Origin: Fragilaria crotonensis
Lineage: Eukaryota; Bacillariophyta; Fragilariophyceae; Fragilariales; Fragilariaceae
NCBI GenBank assembly: GCA_022925895.1
Contig: JAKSYS010000213.1
Coordinates: 1 to 64,000 of the forward strand
Reading direction: 5' to 3'
Length of the DNA stretch: 64,000 nt
Each line of letters starts with the position of its first letter. Position 1 is the stretch's first letter. The notes beneath the pieces were generated by a model, which did not search any database, had not been told where the DNA came from, and saw only the letters and a program-made list of their open reading frames with translations. Made by a program: the position numbers and the translations under genes. Positions 54,001 through 62,877 of the stretch are shown here, piece after piece.

Positions 54001-54879
54001 GATCGTCATCACATTCGGCAATGGTGGACCTGATGTTACCGCCTTGGGAAGGGGAGGCGGCTTCTTCGGCTTTGGAGTCTTACCCTCGGTTTTTGGTTTC
54101 GTTGTGACAACGGATAGTTTCTTAGGCTTAGCAGTTGCCTTCGGTGCTGAGGGCTTTTTAATTGTAGGACTTTGGGTGGTCGTCGTTTTCGGAGCGGAAG
54201 CACCACTCGACGCCACTCCTTTTGGCAATTCTTTCCCCCTGTTTGGTCCAGACGAAGTGTTTATTCTAATCTTCGGAGGTGCTGCGGCAGACGGAGGAGC
54301 CACAGCTGCTGATTGCGGGGGTGGACCGGGGGCAGGCATTGGAGAAGGTGTAGGCGCAGGAGCGGGTGGTGATGCCTTGGTCTTGCTCATGGACAAGTTT
54401 AGCTTCAATGTGGGCTTGGCAGATTTTGGTTTCTCAGCTGCAGCCGGTGCCGATGAAGTGTTAAGCTTGATGCTCACTTGTGGTCTCTGCACCTCGTCAG
54501 TCTTTGTTAGGCTTAATTTCAATTTAAATGGCTGCTTAGGTGCAAAACCAGATTTTTTCTTCTCCTTTGCAACCAACTTCATCATGTCCTTTGCGAACTT
54601 GACAACATGCTGAGTCTCCTTGCGATTTTTGTGATATAGTTGTGCGTTCGAGAAAACTAGATCGACATCTTCCCAGAAGCTAACAGGCGATTTGTATTGA
54701 TCTGACTCCAGTTTTTTTCGAATGGTCCCCAGATCCATGGGTCGCGTAATGATTGTTGTGTAGTCAGGAATGTAGGTCGTGTCGACTTGTACCATGAAAA
54801 GATAATTCTTGTTTCCGTTTTCGTCTGATGTCAAGACATTCAGAGAATCTCGACAAGCTTGAAAGTCAGACGCGTTCAT
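51055..54879 (-). CDS. Six-bromodomain chromatin protein (polybromo-like)
   Basis: The first ATG is at 54879-54877, giving 1274 residues. Six bromodomain cores can be read, each with a PMD-like ZA-loop motif: near residues 46 (PMDLGTIRKK), 335 (PMDLGTMSQK), 465 (PMDFGTVTSN), 606 (PMDLETVERK), 830 (NPMDLTTAES) and 998 (KPMAWERVQK). A Pro/Ala/Lys-rich basic linker fills about 130-290. The acetyl-lysine Asn is present in domains 2, 4, 5 and 6 but is His in domain 1 (LYHKN) and Tyr in domain 3 (TYYGS). Bromodomains read acetylated histones; six in one chain is the layout of animal polybromo (PBAF complex). No BAH or HMG domain was seen. A nuclear role is likely; complex membership is inference. 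Confidence 0.9.
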   Translation of the reverse strand: MNASDFQACRDSLNVLTSDENGNKNYLFMVQVDTTYIPDYTTIITRPMDLGTIRKKLESDQYKSPVSFWEDVDLVFSNAQLYHKNRKETQHVVKFAKDMMKLVAKEKKKSGFAPKQPFKLKLSLTKTDEVQRPQVSIKLNTSSAPAAAEKPKSAKPTLKLNLSMSKTKASPPAPAPTPSPMPAPGPPPQSAAVAPPSAAAPPKIRINTSSGPNRGKELPKGVASSGASAPKTTTTQSPTIKKPSAPKATAKPKKLSVVTTKPKTEGKTPKPKKPPPLPKAVTSGPPLPNVMTIDRKVRCMKVISGLKLRQPRHVIYFLQPVSDKAFVDDYKAKIPFPMDLGTMSQKLERDQYTSIPEFALDLRRVFSNCLRFNTTKQDSFRPIAVQLLKTAEELMAWFLGKAEAPNQAYPPLLYCWGLCINLIDRLLNVTNPTNGHQTAHYFMHPASYYFLGSFPKDYLEKVPKPMDFGTVTSNLIEGRYQSIVAFAADCRLVIENCLTYYGSRADGNEFTQQATHLKDLMSQQLMALTRYDESPSAKTVRTAAISWQNVTLAKPPESLLLSILKDLREVQYTDRLTKLTQPVMRSFEKPVDLSVYQDYLQFAPTPMDLETVERKVTSGAYETPEDFEYDILLIFKNCEAYNVHRKSDQLVAMGKYGAKEFRKLFSKRMKAHDNPEADSKKRALSPAPAPSIGGKSAKRMKVEPDKPPRAATPRISISVPTAVEEAKASVAKSKLAKSPPNTSATLKKKEGEPNQPVPLHVAISEVKSRYPLRRPLKLIEQWEVACAKFYKDLMKHPWISVARPKFIYHVPVPIIFPELKVSYEAKIKNPMDLTTAESKLFQGGLYYSAQDFVDDIALVFANAITFNKSGRDEGDHLSIAYYDASIYLLKYTRWLSLEHFQTYLTDDPHTDNPLPDGLPPTNWKLSHANRLKARDEMENMVVAEQIDKGLEGDRFPDTWMESEIEKLLKSLRHQSDLKHMSFFLSELSFPADYTAFISKPMAWERVQKNLKKRRYNKFGEVIEDLRLIFSNALKYNERHKDIDETSAKAYDGAIIMSGKLEAAIEKMFLTVSDRLGREKVEISMQEREEEAIERAEKERIRLAIANGEFQAGAGTNQAGGSKNETMETIRVQQRRPPVRRDMDMELPFFDEDDTNHEQSHVEAMRQQRATFERQQEERQTLHKISLSAGSRLLSRHVQSEHAKKWVSRMTKVIKKPRVDAKDAHQDEEKNDSLPKFGSSVAVVLNVADRPLIKLQPKLPSKKRKHPSPSPFSFE

Positions 54880-55430
54880 TTCTGCATTGACAATGGACAA
54901 TCAAGAGACTTAACCGAGCTTTGAGATGAATCGCTTGGCTTCGCAGCTGCGTCTTGGAGAGCTTATAAATGGTGTTCCAAGTTCCAACCAGAGAGAGTGA
55001 CCGAAGGTCGAATTCTTCGCAACGGCGGGAAGTACATGTACTTCTCACTGGAAAATGGACGGTACAGTACTAGTACCAGGTACAGTAGCGATACAAAGTA
55101 ATCAAAGTACAAGTACATGTACCGGTAAAACGAACAGGTACGTACATGGTCTGAGTAGCAGTACAAATACGGCGCTGCTGGTTGCCAAGTGCGCAAACTG
55201 TGAACGGCTACTCTACGACTACTTGTAAGTTGTACCGGTATGCTATGCGCAGCATTCGTATGGTTACTGTATTGGAGTACTCCAGTACCCGGGTGTCTGG
55301 CGTACTAGGCGTACAGCGAACAACGACCGCATACCGCATACTCGTAGCCACACAAGTGGCAATCAAAGGGGGGTGGCGATGAAGGGGTGGAGCCGATTCT
55401 TCGGAGCACAGGGGTCTGCCGGAATTGACG
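54880..55430. promoter_or_regulatory. Shared upstream region of divergent bromodomain and SDR genes, GTAC-dense
   Basis: This 551-bp gap lies between two outward-pointing starts. GTAC occurs about 17 times by hand count between 55031 and 55310, where about one is expected by chance. Many are in runs such as GGTACAGTACTAGTACC and AAGTACAAGTACATGTACC. No TATA box stands out. Confidence 0.6.
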
Positions 55431-56306
55431 ATGATCTTTGTTTCATTGGGGCTGCAGCTGGCATTCCTCGGAACCACTGCTATCGCATACTCGCTACATG
55501 GTAAACGCACCCTTGTCACCGGATCATCGGGCGGTATCGGAAGGGGAATAGCTATTCGATTAGCGGAGGAAGGGGCACACGTATACGTGCACTATAACAC
55601 CCGAAGGGATGGAGCCATGAAAACACGAGACGCAATCAGGGAAGGTGGCGGAGTATGTTTAGGAGTCTTGAAGTGTGACTTTCGAGATGATGCCAATATC
55701 TATGAGCTATTTCAAAAGTTACCCACGCCAATCGATGTCCTGGTTAACAATGCTGGACTAGTAACCAAAGTGGACACGGACGATGATATCGATTTATCTT
55801 TGTGGAAGGAGACGATGCAAGTCAATCTAAACGCGCCACTCATCATATCCAAATTAGCCAAGGAGCGCATGCCGGAAGGTGGAGTCATCATCAATGTGAG
55901 TTCCATTCATGGCGGCCGCAGCGTCGAATACATGGGTGCGTACGCTGCCTCAAAAGCAGGTTTGGATAGTCTCACCCGAACGTTGGCACTCGAGTGGGCA
56001 GGTGATAACATTCGAGTCAATGCGATTGCTCCCGGAGTCGTGCCGGTCGAACGAACTGCCAAGGCGTTTGAAGACCCAGTAATGTCACAGCGATGGCTGG
56101 CGCATTTGCCGATGAAAAAGTGGGGGACGGTTGAAGAAGTTGCAGAGGCTGTCGTGCCCTTGATCACGAATCAATGGTTGACTGGGACAATCTGGACTAT
56201 CGATGGTGGCATGACGGCAAGGTCGAACATGCCGAATCGGGAGAAACCGGATAAACCAATGGCTACGCCGCGTGAAGTCGACCGGGAAGTTATAATTGAG
56301 TCATGA
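55431..56306 (+). CDS. Short-chain dehydrogenase/reductase (FabG-like) with N-terminal hydrophobic segment
   Basis: The ATG at 55431 gives 291 residues. A hydrophobic N-terminus of about 20 residues (MIFVSLGLQLAFLGTTAIAY) could be a signal peptide or anchor. The Rossmann fold follows with TGSSGGIGRG, then NNAG, the catalytic Ser in NVSSIHG, and YAASK with the Tyr and Lys of the triad. INGG-type end motif IDGG is present. The family reduces or oxidises carbonyl or alcohol groups with NAD(P); this subgroup resembles 3-oxoacyl-ACP reductases and glucose or gluconate dehydrogenases, and the substrate is not decided. It is divergent from the bromodomain gene. Confidence 0.88.
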   Translation: MIFVSLGLQLAFLGTTAIAYSLHGKRTLVTGSSGGIGRGIAIRLAEEGAHVYVHYNTRRDGAMKTRDAIREGGGVCLGVLKCDFRDDANIYELFQKLPTPIDVLVNNAGLVTKVDTDDDIDLSLWKETMQVNLNAPLIISKLAKERMPEGGVIINVSSIHGGRSVEYMGAYAASKAGLDSLTRTLALEWAGDNIRVNAIAPGVVPVERTAKAFEDPVMSQRWLAHLPMKKWGTVEEVAEAVVPLITNQWLTGTIWTIDGGMTARSNMPNREKPDKPMATPREVDREVIIES

Positions 56307-56868
56307 CATCAAACTTTCAAACCCGCATCTGGTTCCTCTCACGAAGGTCGCCGTCTTCATTTGTTATGCTGAATAGTGGACCCGTTTGGGCCGTGAGTCC
56401 GCGAATGACAACTCTTTCGTGGAGCAGGTTCGACGTGAGTATTCATACCAATACTCGCGAAAGCATTACGAGCAACAAGGTGCACACAAGACCAGGATTT
56501 TTCGTAAGAATTTCTTAGCACATATAATCTGTTTGCAAATAGTCCGTTGATCGACTCAGATTCCACTGCCCACATGACGTACAGGTATTCCACGAATCAA
56601 TTCACGTTCTGGCGCCAGGCATTTTGAAAGGAAATTTTGGCCCGTGTGTCTGTCATAGGTTTTCTTCTAGTACACTCTCATAGATTGGCTATTGAGTGGT
56701 TCCCGACTCAGTGTTAAGACTGAAAACAACTCACAATCAAACCGAGAGGCAACCATATAAAGCTGGATCACAAGGAAACCTTTCGTCAACAATTGAAACC
56801 CACCTAGCCGATCACTCTCGATCGACCCATTAATCAGCACTTCACATAGCACCAGTTTTACAAGCACA
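56307..56868. other. Intergenic, upstream of the two-exon helical protein gene
   Basis: No gene visible. The last 120 bases contain a TATA-like element. Confidence 0.4.
56756..56761 (+). promoter_or_regulatory. TATA-like element
   Basis: TATAAA in the context CCATATAAAGC lies 113 bases before the predicted start codon at 56869, a plausible place for a TATA box with a short leader. There is no other support. Confidence 0.35.
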
Positions 56869-58683
56869 ATGAGCAAACAGACTTGGGAGAAGGATGATGA
56901 AAAAATCAAGGCCGATGAGCCGTCATGGAGGTGAGTTCAAATGGTGTAAGCAATGGTCCGTCGGTGCGCGGTGGGACTCATCGACGGTCACTTTGACGTC
57001 ACGTTTCCTATTTAATTCTTATTTTACATCCAAATGAATGTATACAGCAAAAAGTTCGCACGACTTTTGTCGACGCTGTGGGAATCAGATTTGGCCTTAC
57101 CATGGCGGGGCCGTGTTGCCTCTTGCTGTTTTGACCTGTGGAGTTGAAGTCTCGACTGAACGATGATGCTACCGGAGCGCCGACAGTCAAGTTTTGCTCT
57201 CCTTTGTTAGCTCACCGTTTCGTTCTTTTAATTCCACAGATTTGCGCAAATACAAACGATGAATCAGCATGCTCAACCGGCGAATACCGAGGTGATTGAC
57301 AAGGCTGCATTCTTCAAGAAGGCAGAAGAGAAAGCATCTGGGGTTGCTTCAATCCCTCCAGCCCCGGATGGTGAAGAAGAGGAAAGATTGTGGTCGCCCA
57401 AGACTGTCCGCACAGTCCCTGCCTTCTATCCTCTGGAAAAATCAAGCAGATTTATTGAGGACGATCACTTGGCTGTTGCGTCTCGTCTCGCGGAGTGCTG
57501 TAGAGTTTTGAGCGTGCAGGCGACGTACAACGATGAAAACGCGACGGCCTCGCTCGTTACTGGAGAGAACGTTGAGATGCACCTCTCACTATGGAGGACG
57601 TCAGGAAATGCTGCGAGCAAGTATCCAGCTGGGATTGTTGTGGAGCTCCAGCGACGTAAGGGAGACTCTATTATTTTTCATCGATACAGTCGCTACATTC
57701 TTGATGCTGCAATGGATGAGTTTGACCCTTCTGATTTTAAGGAGAGGACTGGTGGAGATGTTGCTCAATTCTACACTAGGAAAGCAGAACGAATGCTCAA
57801 GATGCAAACTGCGGGATCAGCGGCAACTGAGGAAGAGAACGCCATCATCGCGGTTGAAATCGCTCATGGGTTGTTGATGAAGGACCGCATGGATGCACGT
57901 CAGCTTGGACTCGAATCTTTGTGCCTTCTCACTGATTCCCAGAAGACTGGGAGTACAACCGCTCTGATTGCCAGTCACGTCGTTCTTCTTGGGAGCGCTC
58001 AAGGCACGACGGCTTATGATGTTGACGGCACGATATATGACGAGTCACCCTTCCAAGAGATTCGCGAGACCATTCTTTCCTTGATTCAGCTACGCCGCAT
58101 TGGAGATGAAACCGGCACCGATGACGTAGATGTGGGGGGCATTGCTGATGACGAGTTCGAAGGTCAGCATACGCAAGAGAAAGAGCACATGAATATTCTG
58201 CACAACCTTGCTCTTGCTGTTTTAGCCAACGCCCTTAAGGTCATCGAGGATTATGATGCTAATGACGCCGAGCCAGAAGAAACCTACAGGCCACGAGTTC
58301 GCTTGGATTCGTCTGAGATCACGAAGACTTTTATGAATGAAGGAAAGGACATCACTAGTAAGGAAATCCTTTCAACGTTGATTTCAGAACTTGGTAAGGC
58401 CTCAAGGAACCCGCACAATGCTTGCCTTTCTGCCAAATGTCTGAGCAGCCTAATGGGAGCCTCCGACGATGCGCGTCGTCGTGCCAAGGAACTGGGGGCA
58501 AAGAATGTTGTGTCAACCGCCTTGGATGTTGGTGTTCGAACGCACGCTAAATTGGAGACTGAATGTCAACGAGTGGTGACTGTGATGACTCAAGTGCGAG
58601 AGGAGGATCCACAACTTGAGCAACAACAGGAGTTCCAAATTGACGAAATGGAGGACGACGACATCGAGGATCTGCAAGATTAG
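56869..58683 (+). CDS. Acidic helical-repeat-like protein of unknown function, two exons
   Basis: A short first exon 56869-56930 (MSKQTWEKDDEKIKADEPSW) ends at a GTGAGT donor; the 309-nt intron ends in CCACAG at 57239 and the second exon 57240-58683 continues the frame (FAQIQT, then MNQHAQPANTEV). The product is 501 residues. If exon 1 is wrong, translation would start at 57259 and give 474. The body is largely alpha-helical in composition, with repeated Leu-rich segments near 200-260 and 300-460 reminiscent of ARM/HEAT folds, and ends in a strongly acidic tail (EMEDDDIEDLQD). No catalytic motif is seen. The family is not recognised; a scaffold or chaperone role is conceivable but not shown. 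Confidence 0.72.
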
Positions 58684-59429
58684 GTAGTTTTGTACACTAG
58701 AGGGATGCATTGTTTATATTCTATTTCGCTCTCGCGTCTACACCTTGGTTGTGGTGGTGGATTATTAGGGGTCGGTCTCAACTGCGGTCTACCGTAGTTG
58801 ATTTCAACATTGCCGAAGACACGTTTCTATCGTTCCATTTACCGTCGAATCCACTCCGAGGCTTGCCTAACACTTGTACTGAACGTCTCGGATTGTAAAA
58901 ATTGATGCTCTCAACGCATGCGTTGCAGCGGTTCCAGCGATCCAGAAAAATGCATATGCTTGGCGTTCAGTATTTCAAAATGTAATATGTAGGTATACGT
59001 AATAATATAAAATGTATGTCCTTCGTATACATGTGTGCAGCATAAATCAAACGAGAGCAAATACCGACGTCTGTGCTTGCACGAATCCGTGTGAGCCGAG
59101 TTATGAACCGGAGAAGACAGAACACTGCTACTATGATATCATAGAGCAGAATGGAATCCTACTCTGCCGGTACTCGGAACTCCAGTACCCGGTACTACAG
59201 TACCATGTACTGTAAAAAAACCTACCGGTAGAAATCAAATTAACGTGCTGCCGCTACGCCCAATACGCGAAGACGTTCGACCCTCACGGATAGGCACTGT
59301 ACTGGAGTGTACAGTAGCTATCGTCGCTGGTACTTGGAGTACTGTAGTTGATGGTCGACAAGATGCGATCACAAGAAATCGTGGTATCTTGCGACTTGCG
59401 ACACACACCTCCTGCCCTTTCCCCGCGTC
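58684..59429. other. Intergenic with GTAC tract and a LINE relic
   Basis: No gene visible. GTAC runs lie near 59165-59215 and 59295-59345 (CCGGTACTCGG, CCCGGTACTACAGTACC). Between them sits a truncated copy of the LINE 3' end. Confidence 0.5.
59214..59290 (-). mobile_element. 5'-truncated relic of the LINE 3' end
   Basis: On the minus strand this reads CCGTGAGGGTCGA, then GTAGCGGCAG, CACGTTAA and AGGTTTTTTT. The full LINE ends with CCGTATGGGTCGA, ATAGCGGCAG, TACGTTAA and AGGTTTTTTTTT at the same spacing over about 50 bp. It lies about 140-215 bp before the start codon of the carboxypeptidase gene. A short 3'-only copy with a T tail is what aborted LINE insertion leaves. Confidence 0.65.
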
Positions 59430-61076
59430 ATGACCATGTTGATCACTCGGTCCGCCATCGTACTTCTCAGTCTCCTTCTCAGAGGCTCTTTTGCTGCCCC
59501 AGAAGAAGATCGCGTTCTTGAACTTCCTTTGTTCGGGAAGCCCCCGACTCCTCAGTATTCAGGTTATCTCAACGGCACAGATGGTTGTGATACGGACACA
59601 AATGGTGAATTCTGCCTCATTCACTACTGGCTGGCTATGTCCAAGAAGGGGCCCGACGCCCCCGTCGTACTCTGGCTGAACGGAGGGCCTGGATCCTCGT
59701 CGATTTTAGGCTTTGTTCAAGAGTTGGGTCCTCTCCTCATCAATTCAACCGGCGGTCTTATGGAGAATCCTTGGTCCTGGACCAATGTCGCACATGTCTT
59801 CGTCATTGAATCTCCAGTCGGTGTAGGCTACTCCTACTGTGCTAACCAGGCGAAAGGTGAAGTGTGCCAAAATACTGACAAGTTTACGGCATCGACTGCT
59901 CGCGCAGCGATCGTATCGTTCTTTGAAAAGTTTCCAGAACTGGCGCAGAACGATTTTTTCATTACTGGCGAGTCCTATGCTGGGGTCTATATTCCCACAA
60001 TGGCACGCGAGATTGTTGACCATGCACCTCACATAAATCTTGTCGGTCTCGCTATTGGTGATCCTTGTACCGACAATGTGGCGCAATTTGATTCGATGGA
60101 TTCGTTGTGGTACGGACACAAATACGGGTTGGTTGATGACGCCACCTTTGACATGCTATGGAATAAATGCAATATTCGATCACCCACCATTTTGTCAAAA
60201 GGAAAGTTCCGTCCAAGTGACCAGAAACTGGAGTTGAGCGATGATTTGGAAAAGATGAATCCTGAATGTAAACTCGCGTATCGAAAATTTCAATTATCCT
60301 CCTCACATGGACTCTCGCAAGGATGGGCTGACCTCTACATTGATGACTACTCTCTTTTTGCTCCTGTCACTAACGATGAAGACATCGCCATGACCAATTA
60401 CTTGAATCGTTCAGATGTTCGCGAAGCTCTACACGTTACTGATTCCCCAATCACAAACTGGCCATTTCCGGATGTTGGTTTCCACTACACAAAACAGTAC
60501 GATGCGTGCAACGAGAACCCTGAACCTCACGCCCCTTCCATGATCAAATTTTACAGCTACCTTGCTCCGAAACTCTCGATCATTTGGGTATACAATGGCG
60601 ATACGGACCCATGCGTGTCGTATGAAGGAACCCGCACAGCGATCAAGCGCGTTGGATACGCAGAACTTGATGGGGGATCGTACCGTCCGTGGTTTTACAA
60701 TCACACAGCTGCACCCCTGGAGGTGATCAAAGAGAAGGCAGCCATGTTCGGACCGGATCTCTTGGTGATTCCAACCGGGGTTCAATTCGGTGGTGAGGTC
60801 GTCAACTACGAGAACAACCTATCATTTCTCACTGTCCACGGTTCTGGTCACATGGTGCCACAGTTTCGTCCCCAGGCGGCCCTCCACATGCTATCAAAGT
60901 TGATCAAATTGGAGCACCTTTCCCCGCTCCTTCCTTCCAATGAAACTTTGACCTCCGTCTGTTCTATGGGTTTCAATGACATGATGGCAAAATGGACCGA
61001 GAAAGCTAGGAAGTGTCCATATGTGTGTGATTGTTGTTCCGGGGAGGCAAGTACGAGCTCTTTGAGTTCAGCGTAG
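59430..61076 (+). CDS. Secreted serine carboxypeptidase (S10 family)
   Basis: The ATG at 59430 gives 548 residues. A signal peptide is likely (residues 1-22, LITRSAIVLLSLLLRGSFAA). Family hallmarks are WLNGGPGSSS, the nucleophile in FFITGESYAGVYIP, the Asp in VYNGDTDPCVS, and the His in GSGHMVPQFRP. Several N-x-S/T sites and multiple Cys point to a vacuolar or secreted enzyme. It releases C-terminal amino acids at acidic pH, like yeast carboxypeptidase Y. The Cys-rich tail (CPYVCDCCSGE) is unusual. Its promoter side contains a LINE relic. The call is firm. Confidence 0.95.
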   Translation: MTMLITRSAIVLLSLLLRGSFAAPEEDRVLELPLFGKPPTPQYSGYLNGTDGCDTDTNGEFCLIHYWLAMSKKGPDAPVVLWLNGGPGSSSILGFVQELGPLLINSTGGLMENPWSWTNVAHVFVIESPVGVGYSYCANQAKGEVCQNTDKFTASTARAAIVSFFEKFPELAQNDFFITGESYAGVYIPTMAREIVDHAPHINLVGLAIGDPCTDNVAQFDSMDSLWYGHKYGLVDDATFDMLWNKCNIRSPTILSKGKFRPSDQKLELSDDLEKMNPECKLAYRKFQLSSSHGLSQGWADLYIDDYSLFAPVTNDEDIAMTNYLNRSDVREALHVTDSPITNWPFPDVGFHYTKQYDACNENPEPHAPSMIKFYSYLAPKLSIIWVYNGDTDPCVSYEGTRTAIKRVGYAELDGGSYRPWFYNHTAAPLEVIKEKAAMFGPDLLVIPTGVQFGGEVVNYENNLSFLTVHGSGHMVPQFRPQAALHMLSKLIKLEHLSPLLPSNETLTSVCSMGFNDMMAKWTEKARKCPYVCDCCSGEASTSSLSSA

Positions 61077-61413
61077 AGACGTTCACAGATCACTCGAGTA
61101 GATCATTTTTCTCGAATTCATCAACGACGTAGCATTTGGCATCAATAGTTCGACCCATGTACTGATTAACACCACGCCCTGTTTTTGCATTAGAAGTGGA
61201 ACGTGCGCCTTTCGGATCTGGTGCTACTACGCTTCACAGCCACGATACGAAGTCCTTCCACGGGCCGCAAGTCAAAATGTTCGCTGCGAGTACTTCACCG
61301 AAATGATCACGCTTGCGTGTTGAATTTGGTCCGACGACCAGAAACTATGTATCATAATTTCGATTTCAAGCAAAGTTGTTCCCGCGCAAGATTTGGCAAT
61401 CCTCTCAACCAGT
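61077..61413. other. Short intergenic gap
   Basis: Nothing recognisable. Open frames here do not join convincingly to the downstream WW-like ORF. Confidence 0.3.
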
Positions 61414-61758
61414 ATGTGTACTCCTACCACCAAGACTGACAACAAACAAGTTACAAAGTCTGCGAACCGGTCAAAGCGCTGCGTTACGAATGACAACAAT
61501 GCCGACGACACTGTTTGGATCGAGCGCAAGGTTAACTTTGCGGGTGGGCAACGAAGCTACTTCCAATCCTTCAAGACTGGCTCGTGTGTGTGGGATGAAC
61601 CTCCTGCAGGTGTATCCCGCATCGTCAAGGCTCACGACTTGAAAAAGTACCCTCAGCTGGCACTGTACATCTCGACTCAGGTCGCGCTGCCCACGACATC
61701 AAAACCACGTGGTTGGTTCAGTATGTTCCGAAGAAACGAAGGCAAAGCCCGATCTTAA
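61414..61758 (+). CDS. Small WW-domain-like protein
   Basis: The ATG at 61414 gives 114 residues. Residues about 34-68 resemble a WW domain: a first Trp in DTVWIERKVNF, then GGQRSYFQSF and the second Trp with following proline in SCVWDEPPAG. Composition upstream is polar and downstream basic. WW domains bind proline-rich ligands. There may be an unrecognised upstream exon, and the gene is short, so confidence is moderate. It lies between a carboxypeptidase and a long non-coding gap. Confidence 0.5.
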   Translation: MCTPTTKTDNKQVTKSANRSKRCVTNDNNADDTVWIERKVNFAGGQRSYFQSFKTGSCVWDEPPAGVSRIVKAHDLKKYPQLALYISTQVALPTTSKPRGWFSMFRRNEGKARS

Positions 61759-62877
61759 GTTCTTCGCCACTGTCGTTGGATGGCTACTGGGATTATCAAA
61801 GTCCACTCTGGGGCGATACACATACATATATGCTAATTTAGCGTCTTCTGTCGTTTTTGTTCTTCGAACCTTCAAGTCGTTTCATTAGGTGTGTCGAAGC
61901 GGTGTAGTGCTTGCTGTTGTGGGTTAACAACAGAAACAAAAATACTCGGAGCATGAAGTGCCATCTTCGGGCAAGGGCGCAGCTCGAGTCCCTGTATCTG
62001 ACGTGATCCAATTCGCTGCCGTCATGGAATTGGAGTCGTTACTCATTCGGCTATAATCGTGTATCTTCGCGTGACACTTGCTTTCCAGTCACAGTTGCAT
62101 GTATCTATGAGCAGTGATGGCACTGTACCTGGTACTACTGTACACTAAAGGACTTATGCAAACGGTATGTCTATAATTGTCCTTCAATTCCATTGATGGT
62201 CCACTTCTATTCGGCGATGGCATCTTGTCATCTGGAATTTGGAGCGTTCCACATCCTCTGCACACGACGTGAACGGCATTTGTTTCGCAGCAAAGACAGA
62301 CGAAATCAAAATGGCGGCTCTAGCACTGCAATCTGAATGAACGAACCAACAAGGTCGCTCACGAATTCCAACAAATATCACTGCCGGAAAGCGAAGAGAG
62401 AGTCACCAAATTCAACTACGAAAGGAAGTGTCGATATTTGGGTAGAGATGGTCGTTCGTGGTGCTTCTACCAACAAGCATCAGCCGGACTAACCGCCACC
62501 CGGGGCATCGCATGTGATCATCGACAATGAGATTCCATTGTATGGCCGCAAGCAGCAAAAAAAACATCTATCGCCTCTTTCGAGACCGCCAAGGGAAGCT
62601 GTCAAGCGTGGGAGGTTATCCATTAGCGCAAACCGCGACTTGCCGAGTAGTCAGTCCATAAAGTAAATAACTAGACAAAAGACCATGGTGAAACGGTGGG
62701 ATAACCATGCAAATAGATCTTAGATTATTGCATCTCCTCGAACAAACAGATGAGAGATGTCAGCCACCTTCAAAATTTGGAAAGTCATTCAGTGTAACAA
62801 AAGCAGCTAGGACAGAACGGTGATCCATCGCCTTGGACGACCAAGCATCTTACGATTCGATGTTCAATGCAAGCAGA
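61759..62877. other. Long gap, no gene seen
   Basis: About 1.1 kb without a convincing reading frame. A short GTAC run (CTGTACCTGGTACTACTGTACAC near 62126) is the only structure that stood out. It may hold untranslated regions of the flanking genes. Confidence 0.4.
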
